Of a stretch of DNA of 36,173 nucleotides, positions 1-7,221 are shown piece by piece (position 1 is the stretch's first letter; every line of letters starts with the position of its first letter). The stretch comes from Terriglobales bacterium (GTDB lineage: Bacteria > Acidobacteriota > Terriglobia > Terriglobales > Acidobacteriaceae): NCBI GenBank assembly GCA_035691485.1, contig DASSIZ010000074.1, forward strand, positions 1 to 36,173, in the 5' to 3' direction. The position numbers and the translations under genes were made by a program. The notes below the pieces were generated by a model that searched no databases, was not told the origin of the DNA, and was given only the letters and a program-made list of their open reading frames with translations.

Positions 1-2
1 CC

Positions 3-113
3 GATCCTCTGCTGAAGACGGTGCGCAGCGACCCGCAGTTTGCGGAGATTCGGGCGGCAGCGCAGCAGTGTCAACAACGATTCCAGGCGCACCGTGCGGC
101 GGCAGGAAAGTAG
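3..113 (+). CDS. C-terminal end of a possible TPR-repeat protein (partial)
   Basis: The frame is open from the left edge to a TAG at 111-113 and gives 36 residues. They contain a segment of the form DPxFAEIRAAAxxCQxRF, which resembles the last helix of long tetratricopeptide proteins, some fused to eukaryotic-type Ser/Thr kinases, that are common in acidobacteria. The start and main body lie outside the window, so the function cannot be fixed. The downstream spacer carries a dispersed repeat from about 197. The identification rests on this short tail only. Confidence 0.5.
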   Translation, partial: DPLLKTVRSDPQFAEIRAAAQQCQQRFQAHRAAAGK

Positions 114-196
114 AAGTCCCTCGCCAGCACTGAAGGGCCGGGCTAGGTGTGCCTGCGAATTCGCGCCCAGGACGCAGAGTGTGTTCACGCTCAATC

Positions 197-290
197 TTCA
201 ACGCGCGATTGAAATGCCTATCGGCGGGTCGGTTTGGATTAGACTGCGGGGTCCTTCGACTCGGGCGTGCGCCCTCGCTCAGGATGACAC
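197..290 (+). repeat. Dispersed intergenic repeat, family A, copy 1
   Basis: This is a full-length copy of a repeat that recurs at 917-988, 1181-1318, 9330-9377 and, as a short remnant, 23304-23322. It starts with CAACGCGCGATTGAAATGCC, passes through GGTTTGGAT and CCTTCGACTC, and ends with CCCTCGCTCAGGATGACA. It fills much of the 410-bp spacer at 114-523. No open frame with coding character was seen in it. Confidence 0.8.
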
Positions 291-433
291 ATTGAAAAGG
301 GGGCATGGTGGTTAAGGTGGATTGCGGCTTGACCGGGGAGGAAACGGGGAGTACCTTGGCGCGGTTGTTTCAGGGTGTGGGGTTGTTTCGCGCTGCTGGC
401 CAGATTCGCTAATCGGTCTGTGAGCCAGTTTTC

Positions 434-476
434 TTACCGATTGTTACCGACAATTTTCTTACCGACACAATGTCGG
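434..476. promoter_or_regulatory. Three TTACCGA direct repeats plus an inverted repeat
   Basis: TTACCGA occurs at 434-440, 444-450 and 459-465, with start-to-start spacings of 10 and 15 bp. The last copy runs into an inverted repeat CCGACA-CAA-TGTCGG at 462-476. The cluster ends 47 bp before the ABM gene start at 524, a position that suits a regulator-binding region. No regulator is identifiable. The rest of the spacer (291-433) shows no gene. Confidence 0.45.
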
Positions 477-523
477 AATTGCCGGCCGGCGTCATTTCCA
501 ATTCCGCGAAAGGAGTTCCACCC

Positions 524-850
524 ATGATTTCGCGTATCGTCAGCTGCACGGTGAGGCCCGAGAAAATCAACGAATTCCGCAATGCCTTGAAAACGGCGGT
601 CCTGCCCAACATCACCCGCCAGCCCGGATTCGTGGACCTGATCGAATCGATGGACGACGGAACGGGCACATTCGTATGCACCACGTATTGGAATACACGG
701 CACGACGTGGAGCATTATGACCAGACGCTGTTCCAGGAAATCGCGCAGAAGTTAATACCGCTGATCGAGGGCCAACCGGAGATCAAGACACTCAACGTGG
801 AAAACTCCACCGTACACGAGATCAGCTCCGGCAAAAGCGCGGCGGCGTAG
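524..850 (+). CDS. Antibiotic biosynthesis monooxygenase (ABM) fold protein
   Basis: This 108-residue protein has the size and pattern of a single dimeric alpha/beta ABM domain. It opens with IVSCTVRPEKINEFRNAL, followed by a helix ending in QPGFVDLIES, a central strand FVCTTYW and a final helix. Members act as quinol or haem-type monooxygenases or as small stress proteins. The substrate cannot be told from sequence. The ATG at 524 was chosen because AAAGGAG lies 8-14 bases upstream; an in-frame ATG at 470 has no such site and falls inside the palindrome. It stands alone, with regulatory repeats upstream and a strong terminator downstream. Confidence 0.75.
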   Translation: MISRIVSCTVRPEKINEFRNALKTAVLPNITRQPGFVDLIESMDDGTGTFVCTTYWNTRHDVEHYDQTLFQEIAQKLIPLIEGQPEIKTLNVENSTVHEISSGKSAAA

Positions 851-871
851 AAACATTGGCCGGTGGTCGGT

Positions 872-897
872 AGGCGAGCTTTGGGGCTCGCCTTTTT
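872..897 (+). terminator. Intrinsic terminator of the ABM gene
   Basis: A perfect 7-bp stem GGCGAGC/GCTCGCC (873-879 with 886-892) has a 6-base loop and is followed by five T residues. It begins 22 bases after the stop codon of the ABM gene. Confidence 0.85.
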
Positions 898-916
898 GCT
901 GCAGCGTGCCGGGCTC

Positions 917-988
917 GTTCAACGCGCGATTAGATTGCCTGTTTGGATCAAGACCGCTCGGGCGTGCGCCCTCGCTCAGGATGACATT
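917..988 (+). repeat. Dispersed repeat, family A, copy 2 (internally deleted)
   Basis: It shares the CAACGCGCGATT start and the GCGCCCTCGCTCAGGATGACA end of copy 1, but lacks the central part containing CCTTCGACTC. The 465-bp spacer 851-1315 holds the terminator, this copy, the hairpin at 1091-1110 and copy 3. No gene was seen there. Confidence 0.75.
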
Positions 989-1090
989 GCTCATAAGTTT
1001 AACGTAGCCCTGACGTGCACCTCGGGCTGACGCCCTCGCGGAACGGCGTGGCGGCCCTGAAGGGGCTCGGGAAATTTGCTTGGACGCCTA

Positions 1091-1110
1091 CCCACGGCTC
1101 ACGCCGTGGG
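1091..1110. repeat. REP-like hairpin
   Basis: An 8-bp perfect stem CCCACGGC/GCCGTGGG closes the loop TCAC. It belongs to the GGCTNANGCC-type hairpins that recur at 7930-7949, 6264-6281, 6492-6509 and 30009-30112. A shorter related hairpin, GGGC-TGAC-GCCC, sits at 1024-1035. Confidence 0.65.
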
Positions 1111-1180
1111 CTGGAATTGTGCCGGCCTCGCTTCGCTCAGGATGGCAGTCATTAAGGGTTTGCGGCGTGCGATGTTGGCT

Positions 1181-1318
1181 TTGACGCGCGATTGAAATGC
1201 CTGTCGGCAGCTCGGTTTGGATCAAGGCCGCGGGGGTCCTTCGACTCGGATGCCTTGTCGGCAGGCCTATTGGATCAAGACCGCGGGGTCCTTCGACTCG
1301 AGCGTGCGCCCTCGCTCA
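1181..1318 (+). repeat. Dispersed repeat, family A, copy 3 (partly duplicated)
   Basis: The copy contains the GGATCAAG...CCTTCGACTC block twice (about 1219-1250 and 1272-1300) and ends with CGCCCTCGCTCA. Its end coincides with the TGA stop of the minus-strand HD-GYP gene: read on the minus strand the repeat begins TGAGCGAGGGCG, so the repeat supplies the stop codon. Confidence 0.75.
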
Positions 1319-3196
1319 GTCGGCCTGGGATCTGGCGGTGCCGACCGAGGCATCGGCCGAGGCGGAAGCAGCAGCGGCGGCGAGGGTAACCGGCTCGTCG
1401 ACCACGGCAACGGGCCGCACGTGCAGGTCACCACGCTCGAAGACGCGCTCCAGGGCAACAACAACGCGCGGATCGAATTTCTTTTCCGCCAGGGAGCGAA
1501 CGATTTTCACGGCGTACTCGGGCGGATGCGCGGCCTGGTAAGGGCGATTGGTGGTGATCGCGTCGAAGGCGTCGGCGACGGCGATGATGCGCGCGACCAG
1601 CGGAATTTCGTCGCCCTTGAGACCGAAGGGATAACCGCGGCCATCGAGTGACTCATGGTGCAGCTCGATGCCGGGAATCATTTCCTTGAGCTGCTGCACC
1701 GGGCGCAGGATGTTGGCGCCGCGCGTGGTGTGGGTCTTCATCACTTCATATTCTTCCGGGGTCAGCGCACCCGGCTTCTTGAGGATGCGGTCCTCGATGC
1801 CGATCTTGCCGACATCGTGGAGCTGCGCCGAGACGCGCACGATCTCGATCTGCTCGGGGCTCAAGCCTATTTCCCCGGCGAGGACGACGGAGTAGCGGGT
1901 GACGCGGTCGGAATGACCGCGCGTGTAGGGGTCCTTTTCGTCAACCGCGCCGGCGAGCATCTGGATGGAGCCCATAAACAGGGCGCGGTTCTCTTCGGCG
2001 GCGCGCTTGAGGTCGGCGACGAAGCGCTCCAGGTCCTCGGTCATGTGGTTGAAAGTCTGGGCCAGTTCGCCGAACTCGGTGCGGCTGGTGAGCTGCACCC
2101 GCTTGGAGAAATCGCCGCGGGCGATGGCGCGGCTGGACTCGGTGAGGACATCGAGCGGGCCGGTGATGCGGCGGGCGGCGAAGATGCTGACGATGATGGC
2201 CAGGACCGCGGCATAGATGGCGTAGGAGATGGCCTGCGACTGCATTTCGGTGACGTCGATGTAGGCGTCGGTCTGCGGCTTCTGGGCGATGACGGCCCAC
2301 TCCAGGGAATGCACCGGGCTGAAGGTGCCGAGCATGGCGACTTTCTCGCTGTTGGCACCGTAGGAGGTAAATTCCTTGGTGGCGACCACGGCCCTGCCGC
2401 CGGACTCGACGAAATTCTTGACAATCTCAAACTTCGTCATGTCCTGGCCGGTGGCGTAACTGGAGGTAGCGCCGGCCACCAGGCGTCCTTGGCGATCGAC
2501 GACGTAGGTGAGAAGGCCGCCGAACTTGGTGACTTCCTGGAGACGGAGGCGGAGGAAATTGAGATCGACGGCGGCGCCAAGCATGCCGATGAAGCGTCCG
2601 CCGGCGGCGATGGGAATGCTGAACAGCACCACGATGCGGCGTTCGCGTCCGCTTTCAATGGTGAGTGCCTGCCCGGTATAAGCGCGGCCCTGGCCGGCGG
2701 CAATGAAGGCGCGCTCCAGTTCCTTGCGCAGGAAATCATCGGGGGTAATGCGGCCGGCGGAAATGCCCTTGGCGTCGGAATTGAGGACGGTGGCGTAGGC
2801 GACGTCCGGCGAGGAGGAGACGAATTTTTCCAGCAGGGCGCGCAGCTCGGGAGCGCCGACGTGCTCGTTGCGCAGGTCGCCGCCGCTGGCGATGACCAGG
2901 GCGGAGGTCAGATTGCCGAGCATGGTCTCGAGGCTGCGCTGGCGGTGTTCGATGTCCTCGCCGACGGACTGCGTGATCGTGTTCTGAAGATACATTTCAT
3001 TGGTCTTCAGGCGATCACGGTTAATGGACATGACGCGCTCGGCATAGAAATACATGGGCACGACGCTGACCAGGATCAGCACGCCCAGGATCAAGCCGAG
3101 AATCGGCACGCGAGCCGGAAACGCAAACCCTTTGAACAAGCTACCTGCCCCCGAATCTCGAAATTGTATGATGAAGGCGGTTGCCGCCCAGCACAT
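1316..3196 (-). CDS. Membrane-anchored HD-GYP phosphodiesterase with Cache sensor and HAMP
   Basis: Likely a receptor that degrades cyclic di-GMP in response to a periplasmic signal. The order over 626 residues is: a short tail; a membrane helix near 28-52; a Cache-type extracytoplasmic sensor to about 330; a second membrane helix near 330-350; HAMP near 350-400; then HD-GYP. The HD-GYP signatures are all visible: RGHSDRVTRYS, QLHDVGKIGI and the canonical HHESLDGRGYP, followed by VARIIAVADAFDAI. It is divergent from the GT2-like gene with a 57-bp gap. The start is uncertain: the ATG at 3196 has a poor ribosome site, and an in-frame TTG before FKGFAFPARV is possible. The C-terminus is a low-complexity Ala/Ser tail whose stop codon lies at the edge of a dispersed repeat. 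Confidence 0.92.
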   Translation of the reverse strand: MCWAATAFIIQFRDSGAGSLFKGFAFPARVPILGLILGVLILVSVVPMYFYAERVMSINRDRLKTNEMYLQNTITQSVGEDIEHRQRSLETMLGNLTSALVIASGGDLRNEHVGAPELRALLEKFVSSSPDVAYATVLNSDAKGISAGRITPDDFLRKELERAFIAAGQGRAYTGQALTIESGRERRIVVLFSIPIAAGGRFIGMLGAAVDLNFLRLRLQEVTKFGGLLTYVVDRQGRLVAGATSSYATGQDMTKFEIVKNFVESGGRAVVATKEFTSYGANSEKVAMLGTFSPVHSLEWAVIAQKPQTDAYIDVTEMQSQAISYAIYAAVLAIIVSIFAARRITGPLDVLTESSRAIARGDFSKRVQLTSRTEFGELAQTFNHMTEDLERFVADLKRAAEENRALFMGSIQMLAGAVDEKDPYTRGHSDRVTRYSVVLAGEIGLSPEQIEIVRVSAQLHDVGKIGIEDRILKKPGALTPEEYEVMKTHTTRGANILRPVQQLKEMIPGIELHHESLDGRGYPFGLKGDEIPLVARIIAVADAFDAITTNRPYQAAHPPEYAVKIVRSLAEKKFDPRVVVALERVFERGDLHVRPVAVVDEPVTLAAAAASASADASVGTARSQAD

Positions 3197-3253
3197 TTTC
3201 TTGCGGGGGAGAATTACAAAAGTACCGTGTCCGGCATCCTAAGCAGAGCCGCC

Positions 3254-3763
3254 ATGGCCAAGATCACAGCTCTGATTCACACCCACAACGACGCGGAGCG
3301 CATCGGGAGGTTGCTGGACTCGCTACGCGCCTGCGATGAGGTGCTGGTGGTGGACCACGGCTCCACCGATAACACAGCGAAACTCGCCCGCGATCATGGC
3401 GCGACCGTCAAGGAAGGAGTGCCGGGCGTGAACCCGGGGGTGTACGCGATTGACGCGCGTCACGACTGGGTGCTGTGCCTGCTGCCGACGGAGTCGGTGA
3501 GCGAGGGCCTGGAGGCATCCCTGTTCGAGTGGAAGGACCGACGGACGGAGCCTCTCGATCAGGAGGAAAAGGAAAAGCAGGCGCCGTCGCAATGCAGCGT
3601 GGCATTCGAGGTGCGCGAGGAAAGCGGCAAGGACTGGAAGGAGCTGGGGCCGCACACGCGACTGGTAAATCGCAAAAAGATCAACTGGCCGGGCCATCTT
3701 CCGCACGACGACCCGGGGGCGGAAATTCTCCCCGGACACTTGCTGCGATTTTCAAAGCCGTGA
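3254..3763 (+). CDS. Short GT2-like glycosyltransferase lacking an evident DxD
   Basis: The 169-residue protein begins with ITALIHTHNDAERIGRLLDS and continues EVLVVDHGSTDNTAKLA, the nucleotide-binding half of family 2 (GT-A) transferases related to WaaE/KdtX. Where those enzymes have WxLxLDADE, this one reads DWVLCLLPTES, so the metal-binding acidic motif is not visible. It is also shorter than usual family members of about 250 residues. It could be a divergent enzyme or a non-catalytic relative. The ATG at 3254 was chosen from where homology begins. Its spacer with the HD-GYP gene must hold both promoters. Confidence 0.7.
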   Translation: MAKITALIHTHNDAERIGRLLDSLRACDEVLVVDHGSTDNTAKLARDHGATVKEGVPGVNPGVYAIDARHDWVLCLLPTESVSEGLEASLFEWKDRRTEPLDQEEKEKQAPSQCSVAFEVREESGKDWKELGPHTRLVNRKKINWPGHLPHDDPGAEILPGHLLRFSKP

Positions 3764-3769
3764 GAAGAA

Positions 3770-3811
3770 GGGGCTGGGGGCTGGGAGTTAGTAGTCGGGA
3801 GTTGGGGGACA
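3770..3811 (+). repeat. Heptamer array a
   Basis: Six consecutive degenerate 7-bp units begin 6 bases after the stop codon of the GT2-like gene. GGGGCTG occurs at 3770 and 3777, and GGAGTTG at 3798. The remainder of the spacer to 3953 shows no gene. Confidence 0.7.
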
Positions 3812-3953
3812 GCGGACAAGGGCAAGGGGCCAAAGGAGTTAGCGGTCAAGGTGAGGTTACGTTGGTGCCGTACCCTTTCTGCTACTCGCCAATGGACGGA
3901 ACATCCTAGCCAGTGGCGGCGCGCACTGCCATAATCCAGCTATCCTTTTCCCA

Positions 3954-4877
3954 ATGGAACCACTGCAGGCAAGCGCGTTTTTCCTGTTCGGGCTGGTGTT
4001 CGGAAGCTTTCTGAACGTCTGCATTCACCGCATTCCGCGCGGGATTTCGGTGGTGACGCCGCACTCGGCCTGCCCGCAGTGCCAGCACGCGATCAAGCCC
4101 TACGACAATATTCCGGTGCTGAGCTGGTTGATGTTGCGGGGGCGCTGCCGGAATTGTGGCGCCGGCATAACTCCCCGTTACGCGGTGGTGGAACTGCTGA
4201 CGGGCTGCCTGTTTCTAGCCTGCTACGCCAGGTTCGACCTGACGGTTTTCACACTGAAGTATTGCGTGTTCTCGTTTCTCATCATTGGCCTGATCTTCAC
4301 CGATGCAGAATGGAAGCTGCTGCCGGATGCTTTCACGCTGCCGGGATTGGCGGTCGGGCTGGGCTTCAGCCTGGTGGCCCCGATGAACGACCTGGTGACG
4401 CAGGTGACGCCCGCGTTCATCACCATTCACCGGCCGGCCAGCTTGTGGCGCTGGTTTTCTTTTGCGGACGCGTTGTTTGGGGCGGCGGTGGGGGCGTCGT
4501 TTTTTTACGGAATTGCGATGTTGTATTTGCACGCGCGCGGCCGCGAAGGCATGGGCATGGGCGACGTGAAGCTGATGGCGATGGTGGGCGCATTTCTTGG
4601 CGTGAGGCTGACGGTGGTGACGATCTTCGCCGCCTCGCTGGTGGGGTCCTTGTTCGGAGTGGCGACGATCGCGGCGGTCTGGGTAAAACGCATGCGGCGG
4701 AGGATGCGGCGCAACCGGGAATCGGCCGAGGTGGCGCGGCGCCGGGCATGGAAGTCGGCGCGCAATGTCTATCGTTATTACGAAATGCCGTTTGGCGTGT
4801 TCCTGGGCGTGATGGCCATCCTGGCGCTGTTCTTCGGCGGCGACCTGATGCGCTGGTACTGGGGGCCGTTTCTGTGA
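3954..4877 (+). CDS. pilD: Type IV prepilin peptidase / N-methyltransferase (PilD/GspO family)
   Basis: An inner-membrane aspartyl protease that cleaves and N-methylates type IV pilins or pseudopilins. It has 307 residues. FGSFLNVCIHRIPRG near residue 16 opens the methyltransferase domain, which carries two Cys pairs (C40/C43 and C65/C68) of the zinc-type motif. FTDAEWKLLPDAFTLPG (116-131) and GMGMGDVKLMAM (199-210, GxGD) provide the conserved aspartates. About seven or eight membrane segments are apparent. A basic stretch, KRMRRRMRRNRESAEVARRR, around residues 245-262 is an added cytoplasmic loop. The gene overlaps the PAS gene by 4 bp. No pilin gene is in the window. Confidence 0.92.
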   Translation: MEPLQASAFFLFGLVFGSFLNVCIHRIPRGISVVTPHSACPQCQHAIKPYDNIPVLSWLMLRGRCRNCGAGITPRYAVVELLTGCLFLACYARFDLTVFTLKYCVFSFLIIGLIFTDAEWKLLPDAFTLPGLAVGLGFSLVAPMNDLVTQVTPAFITIHRPASLWRWFSFADALFGAAVGASFFYGIAMLYLHARGREGMGMGDVKLMAMVGAFLGVRLTVVTIFAASLVGSLFGVATIAAVWVKRMRRRMRRNRESAEVARRRAWKSARNVYRYYEMPFGVFLGVMAILALFFGGDLMRWYWGPFL

Positions 4878-5515
4878 AGCTGCTGGCGAACCCGCTCATG
4901 CTGCGCATGGCGCTGGTGCTGGTGGTGTCAGCGTCGATGTTCGTGCTGGGAGTGTGGTTCATCCGAAGGCTAAGAAAGGAAATGGCGAACACCGGGCTGA
5001 GCGCGCCCGCGCCGCGCACGGACAATGCGCCCGCGTTTACGGTAGCGACACTTCACGGCGTCATCCAGCAACTGAAAGACAAAGAGCAGGAGCTGCGGCG
5101 CTTGCGGGAACAGGCGCGAGAGCGAGCGTCGCTGAGCGAGAACCTGTCGGCGGCAATCCTGACCAACCTGGAGACGGGAGTGCTGGTATTCAATCCGGCG
5201 GGGCTGGGGCAATTTGCGAACCCGGCGGCACGGGAGATTCTGGGATATTCGACGGTGTCGGGAATGCATCCGCGCGACTTGTTTCGCGGTGTGAGCGCCT
5301 TGCGGGCCGGCAACAACGGGGCGCCCTCGGGAATGACGGAGGCGCTGCAACGCGCGCTGCGGGATGCCACCGTGTTTCGCGGATTGCGAGCAGATTACGC
5401 GACGCCCAAAGGTGAACTGCGCAAGCTGGCAATCACGATCGCGCCCGCCCTCGGCGATGGCGGCCAGTGTTATGGCGCGGTGTGCCTGCTGACGGCGCTG
5501 GCACAAGCGGGGTAA
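4874..5515 (+). CDS. Membrane-anchored PAS-domain protein
   Basis: The GTG start at 4874 overlaps the prepilin peptidase stop as GTGA, which sets the start and implies translational coupling. The 213 residues hold one membrane helix near 8-28, a charged coiled-coil-like stretch near 60-95, and a PAS domain beginning around SAAILTNLETGVLVFNPAG. No histidine kinase, GGDEF or effector domain follows, so it resembles only the sensory half of a PilS/NtrB-type kinase. It may pass a signal by protein contact or be a remnant. Coupling to the peptidase suggests a role in pilus or secretion control, but this is inference. Confidence 0.7.
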   Translation: MKLLANPLMLRMALVLVVSASMFVLGVWFIRRLRKEMANTGLSAPAPRTDNAPAFTVATLHGVIQQLKDKEQELRRLREQARERASLSENLSAAILTNLETGVLVFNPAGLGQFANPAAREILGYSTVSGMHPRDLFRGVSALRAGNNGAPSGMTEALQRALRDATVFRGLRADYATPKGELRKLAITIAPALGDGGQCYGAVCLLTALAQAG

Positions 5516-5652
5516 AAGGACATGCCCGATTGCGGCATTTACCATAGTGCTTCCGGTGCGAATCCTTGCGAAAACCGGGGCCAAGCGGAGCTACAATACG
5601 CGCGGAACTCCGGATGGCGGCGCAGCGGCGCGGGTCTGGAGAAGGAAACCCT

Positions 5653-6192
5653 ATGAAACGGATCTTGCAGATCGTGGCCGCGGCATTGGCGCTGATTTCG
5701 GGAGTTGCAATCTACGCGGGCGCGCAAGAATCGCTCGGTGAGTTGGCGCGGCAGCAGCGGCAATCGAAGAAACCGAGTACGGCCAAGCTCTATACCAACG
5801 ACGATTTCGCGATGGTGCCGGAAGCCCCCGCGGCAGCGGCGGCGGACAAAACCGAGAAGAGCGACAAGGCGGAGGCGGCCGCACCGAAGGCGGGAGCTGC
5901 CGACGATAAAGGGAAGCTGGCGGCCGCATTCAAGGCGCGTGCCGATGAGCACAAGAAGAACATCGCGCAACTGGAGCGCGAACTCGACGTGGCGCAACGC
6001 GAGTACCGCCTGAAAGTGGCTGTGTACTACGCCGACGTTGGAAATAATCTGCGCGACGGGAAGAAGTGGGCGGAAGACGACCGCAAACAGCGGACCGAAA
6101 TCGAAGGCAAGCAGAAAGCTGTCGCCGATGCCAAGCAGAAGCTGGCGGATTTGCAGGAGGAAGCGCGCAAGGCGGGCATCAAGATCGACTGA
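5653..6192 (+). CDS. Exported coiled-coil protein of unknown function
   Basis: The ATG at 5653 is preceded by GGAGAAGGAA. The 179-residue product has a signal peptide (MKRILQIVAAALALISGVA, likely cleaved after YAGA near residue 23), an Ala/Lys/Glu-rich linker, and a C-terminal coiled coil from about residue 100 (FKARADEHKKNIAQLERELD through KQKLADLQEEARKAG). It is probably periplasmic. I do not recognise a family. The stop codon TGA at 6190-6192 overlaps the first bases of a 100-bp direct repeat. Confidence 0.75.
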   Translation: MKRILQIVAAALALISGVAIYAGAQESLGELARQQRQSKKPSTAKLYTNDDFAMVPEAPAAAAADKTEKSDKAEAAAPKAGAADDKGKLAAAFKARADEHKKNIAQLERELDVAQREYRLKVAVYYADVGNNLRDGKKWAEDDRKQRTEIEGKQKAVADAKQKLADLQEEARKAGIKID

Positions 6193-6290
6193 GATTCCTC
6201 GCGGGCTCCCTCGCTGCGCTCAGTGCGCCTGCTCGGAGTGAAAGTATTTGAAGAGGTTTTTTCGCAGGCCTAAAGGCCTGCGCCACCCAG
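6191..6290. repeat. 100-bp direct repeat, copy 1
   Basis: It starts GAGATTCCTCGCGGGCTCC, ends with a hairpin (GCAGGCCT-AA-AGGCCTGC, 6264-6281) and CGCCACCCAG, and is repeated at 6418-6518. Copy 1 begins inside the stop codon of the coiled-coil gene. A partial REP element GGCACGGCTGAAGCC follows at 6292. Confidence 0.8.
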
Positions 6291-6417
6291 CGGCACGGCT
6301 GAAGCCCTTTTGGCTCATCTGGGGCGCGGCTGAAGCTGTACCTTCAATGTCCAAGAATTTTCAAAACTAAACTACCGCGCGAATGGATTCGGCCGTGCAA
6401 AAAACAATGACAAAGCC

Positions 6418-6518
6418 GAGATTCCTCGCGGGCTCCTTCGCTGCGCTTGGTGCGCCCGCTCTGAACGACAAATATCTGATGGGGTTTTTTCGCAGGCCTA
6501 AAGGCCTGCGCCACCCAG
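6418..6518. repeat. 100-bp direct repeat, copy 2
   Basis: It has the same start and end as copy 1; the middle is more diverged and the hairpin at 6492-6509 is identical. The 473-bp gap 6193-6665 holds both copies, a partial REP element and the tRNA promoter. No gene was seen in it. Confidence 0.8.
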
Positions 6519-6606
6519 TTGCCGATCCCCAAGCGGGCGAATGGTTGCGGCGCGAGATTTGGAGCTGTGAGGCCGGTTGGGGCGCGGCGGGAGCCGGCAG
6601 AGCCTC

Positions 6607-6615
6607 TGCTATAAT
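6607..6615 (+). promoter_or_regulatory. Extended -10 promoter of tRNA-Leu
   Basis: TGCTATAAT is a perfect -10 with the TGn extension. It lies 51 bases upstream of the tRNA 5' end. No good -35 hexamer is visible at 17 bp, which fits an extended -10 promoter. Confidence 0.6.
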
Positions 6616-6665
6616 GATGGCGCCTCATTCGATCCGGTCCTGATTTATTGGCCGCATTGGGCAGT

Positions 6666-6750
6666 GCGGAAGTGGTGGAACTGGCAGACACACCATCTTG
6701 AGGGGGTGGCGCCGAAAGGCGTGGGGGTTCAAATCCCCCCTTCCGCACCA
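6666..6750 (+). tRNA. tRNA-Leu(GAG)
   Basis: The 85-nt gene includes an encoded CCA. The acceptor stem GCGGAAG/CTTCCGC pairs perfectly (6666-6672 with 6740-6746). The anticodon stem CCATC/GGTGG closes the loop TTGAGGG, placing anticodon GAG at 6700-6702. A long variable arm (GCGCCGAAAGGCG) marks a class II tRNA, and the T arm contains GTTCAAATC. Reading the anticodon as TGA (Ser) would break the stem. It lies 70 bp upstream of secG. Confidence 0.95.
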
Positions 6751-6820
6751 ACTCGCAATCCTAGGAACGCCCTGAGGAGAGATCAAGAAAGGACGCGGCC
6801 GCGCGCCGCATCAGCTGGAC

Positions 6821-7159
6821 ATGATTGTTGTCACGATTACCGTTATACATGTCATCGTTTGCTTGTTCCTGATCATCGTGGTGCTGCTGCAGAGCGGCAA
6901 GAGCGCCGACATCGCGGCCGCTTTTGGCGGCATGGGCAGCCAGACTGCATTCGGCCCGCGCGGGGCCGCCACCCTGCTCAGCAAGGCTACGACCTGGGCA
7001 GCGGTAATTTTCATGGTCACGTCGATTACGCTGTCGATCTTCGCGTCGCGGCGGACGGGGGGCAGCTCGGTGTTGGGGAACATTAAGTCGCAGCCGGCCA
7101 AGTCGGCGCCACCCAGCCCCGCGAAGAATGCGCCGACGCCGAATCCCACGACGAAATAG
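6821..7159 (+). CDS. secG: Preprotein translocase subunit SecG
   Basis: A small inner-membrane subunit of SecYEG that assists SecA-driven export. The 112-residue protein has the family's two-helix topology: helix 1 near 2-22 ([20 protein letters not shown]), then [14 protein letters not shown] and a conserved [17 protein letters not shown] second helix to about 75. A Pro/Ala/Ser/Lys-rich tail from about residue 85 is longer than the core and probably disordered. Cotranscription with the upstream tRNA is possible because no terminator separates them. Its stop codon starts heptamer array b. Confidence 0.93.
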   Translation: MIVVTITVIHVIVCLFLIIVVLLQSGKSADIAAAFGGMGSQTAFGPRGAATLLSKATTWAAVIFMVTSITLSIFASRRTGGSSVLGNIKSQPAKSAPPSPAKNAPTPNPTTK

Positions 7160-7221
7160 CTGTTGATCTTAGCCATTGGCTAAACGCGCAGGCGCTAAGA
7201 GCTGCCAGCTAAGAGCTTCTT
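7159..7221 (+). repeat. Heptamer array b, filling the secG-to-hydrolase spacer
   Basis: Mostly 7-bp units beginning with GC run from the secG stop codon to the base before the next ATG at 7222. GCTAAGA occurs at 7194 and 7208, and GCTGCCA at 7201. The inverted repeat TTAGCCA-T-TGGCTAA lies at 7170-7184. The array replaces any normal ribosome-binding site in front of 7222. Confidence 0.65.

Noticed and set aside
858-871. A possible further heptamer array after the ABM gene (GGCCGGT, GGTCGGT)
   Set aside because: Only two units and it merges into the terminator stem, so it is too weak to count.
1655-3253. N-terminal 530 residues of a plus-strand frame ending in the GT2-like protein
   Set aside because: This part is antisense to the HD-GYP gene and has no motifs; GT2 similarity begins only at 3254.
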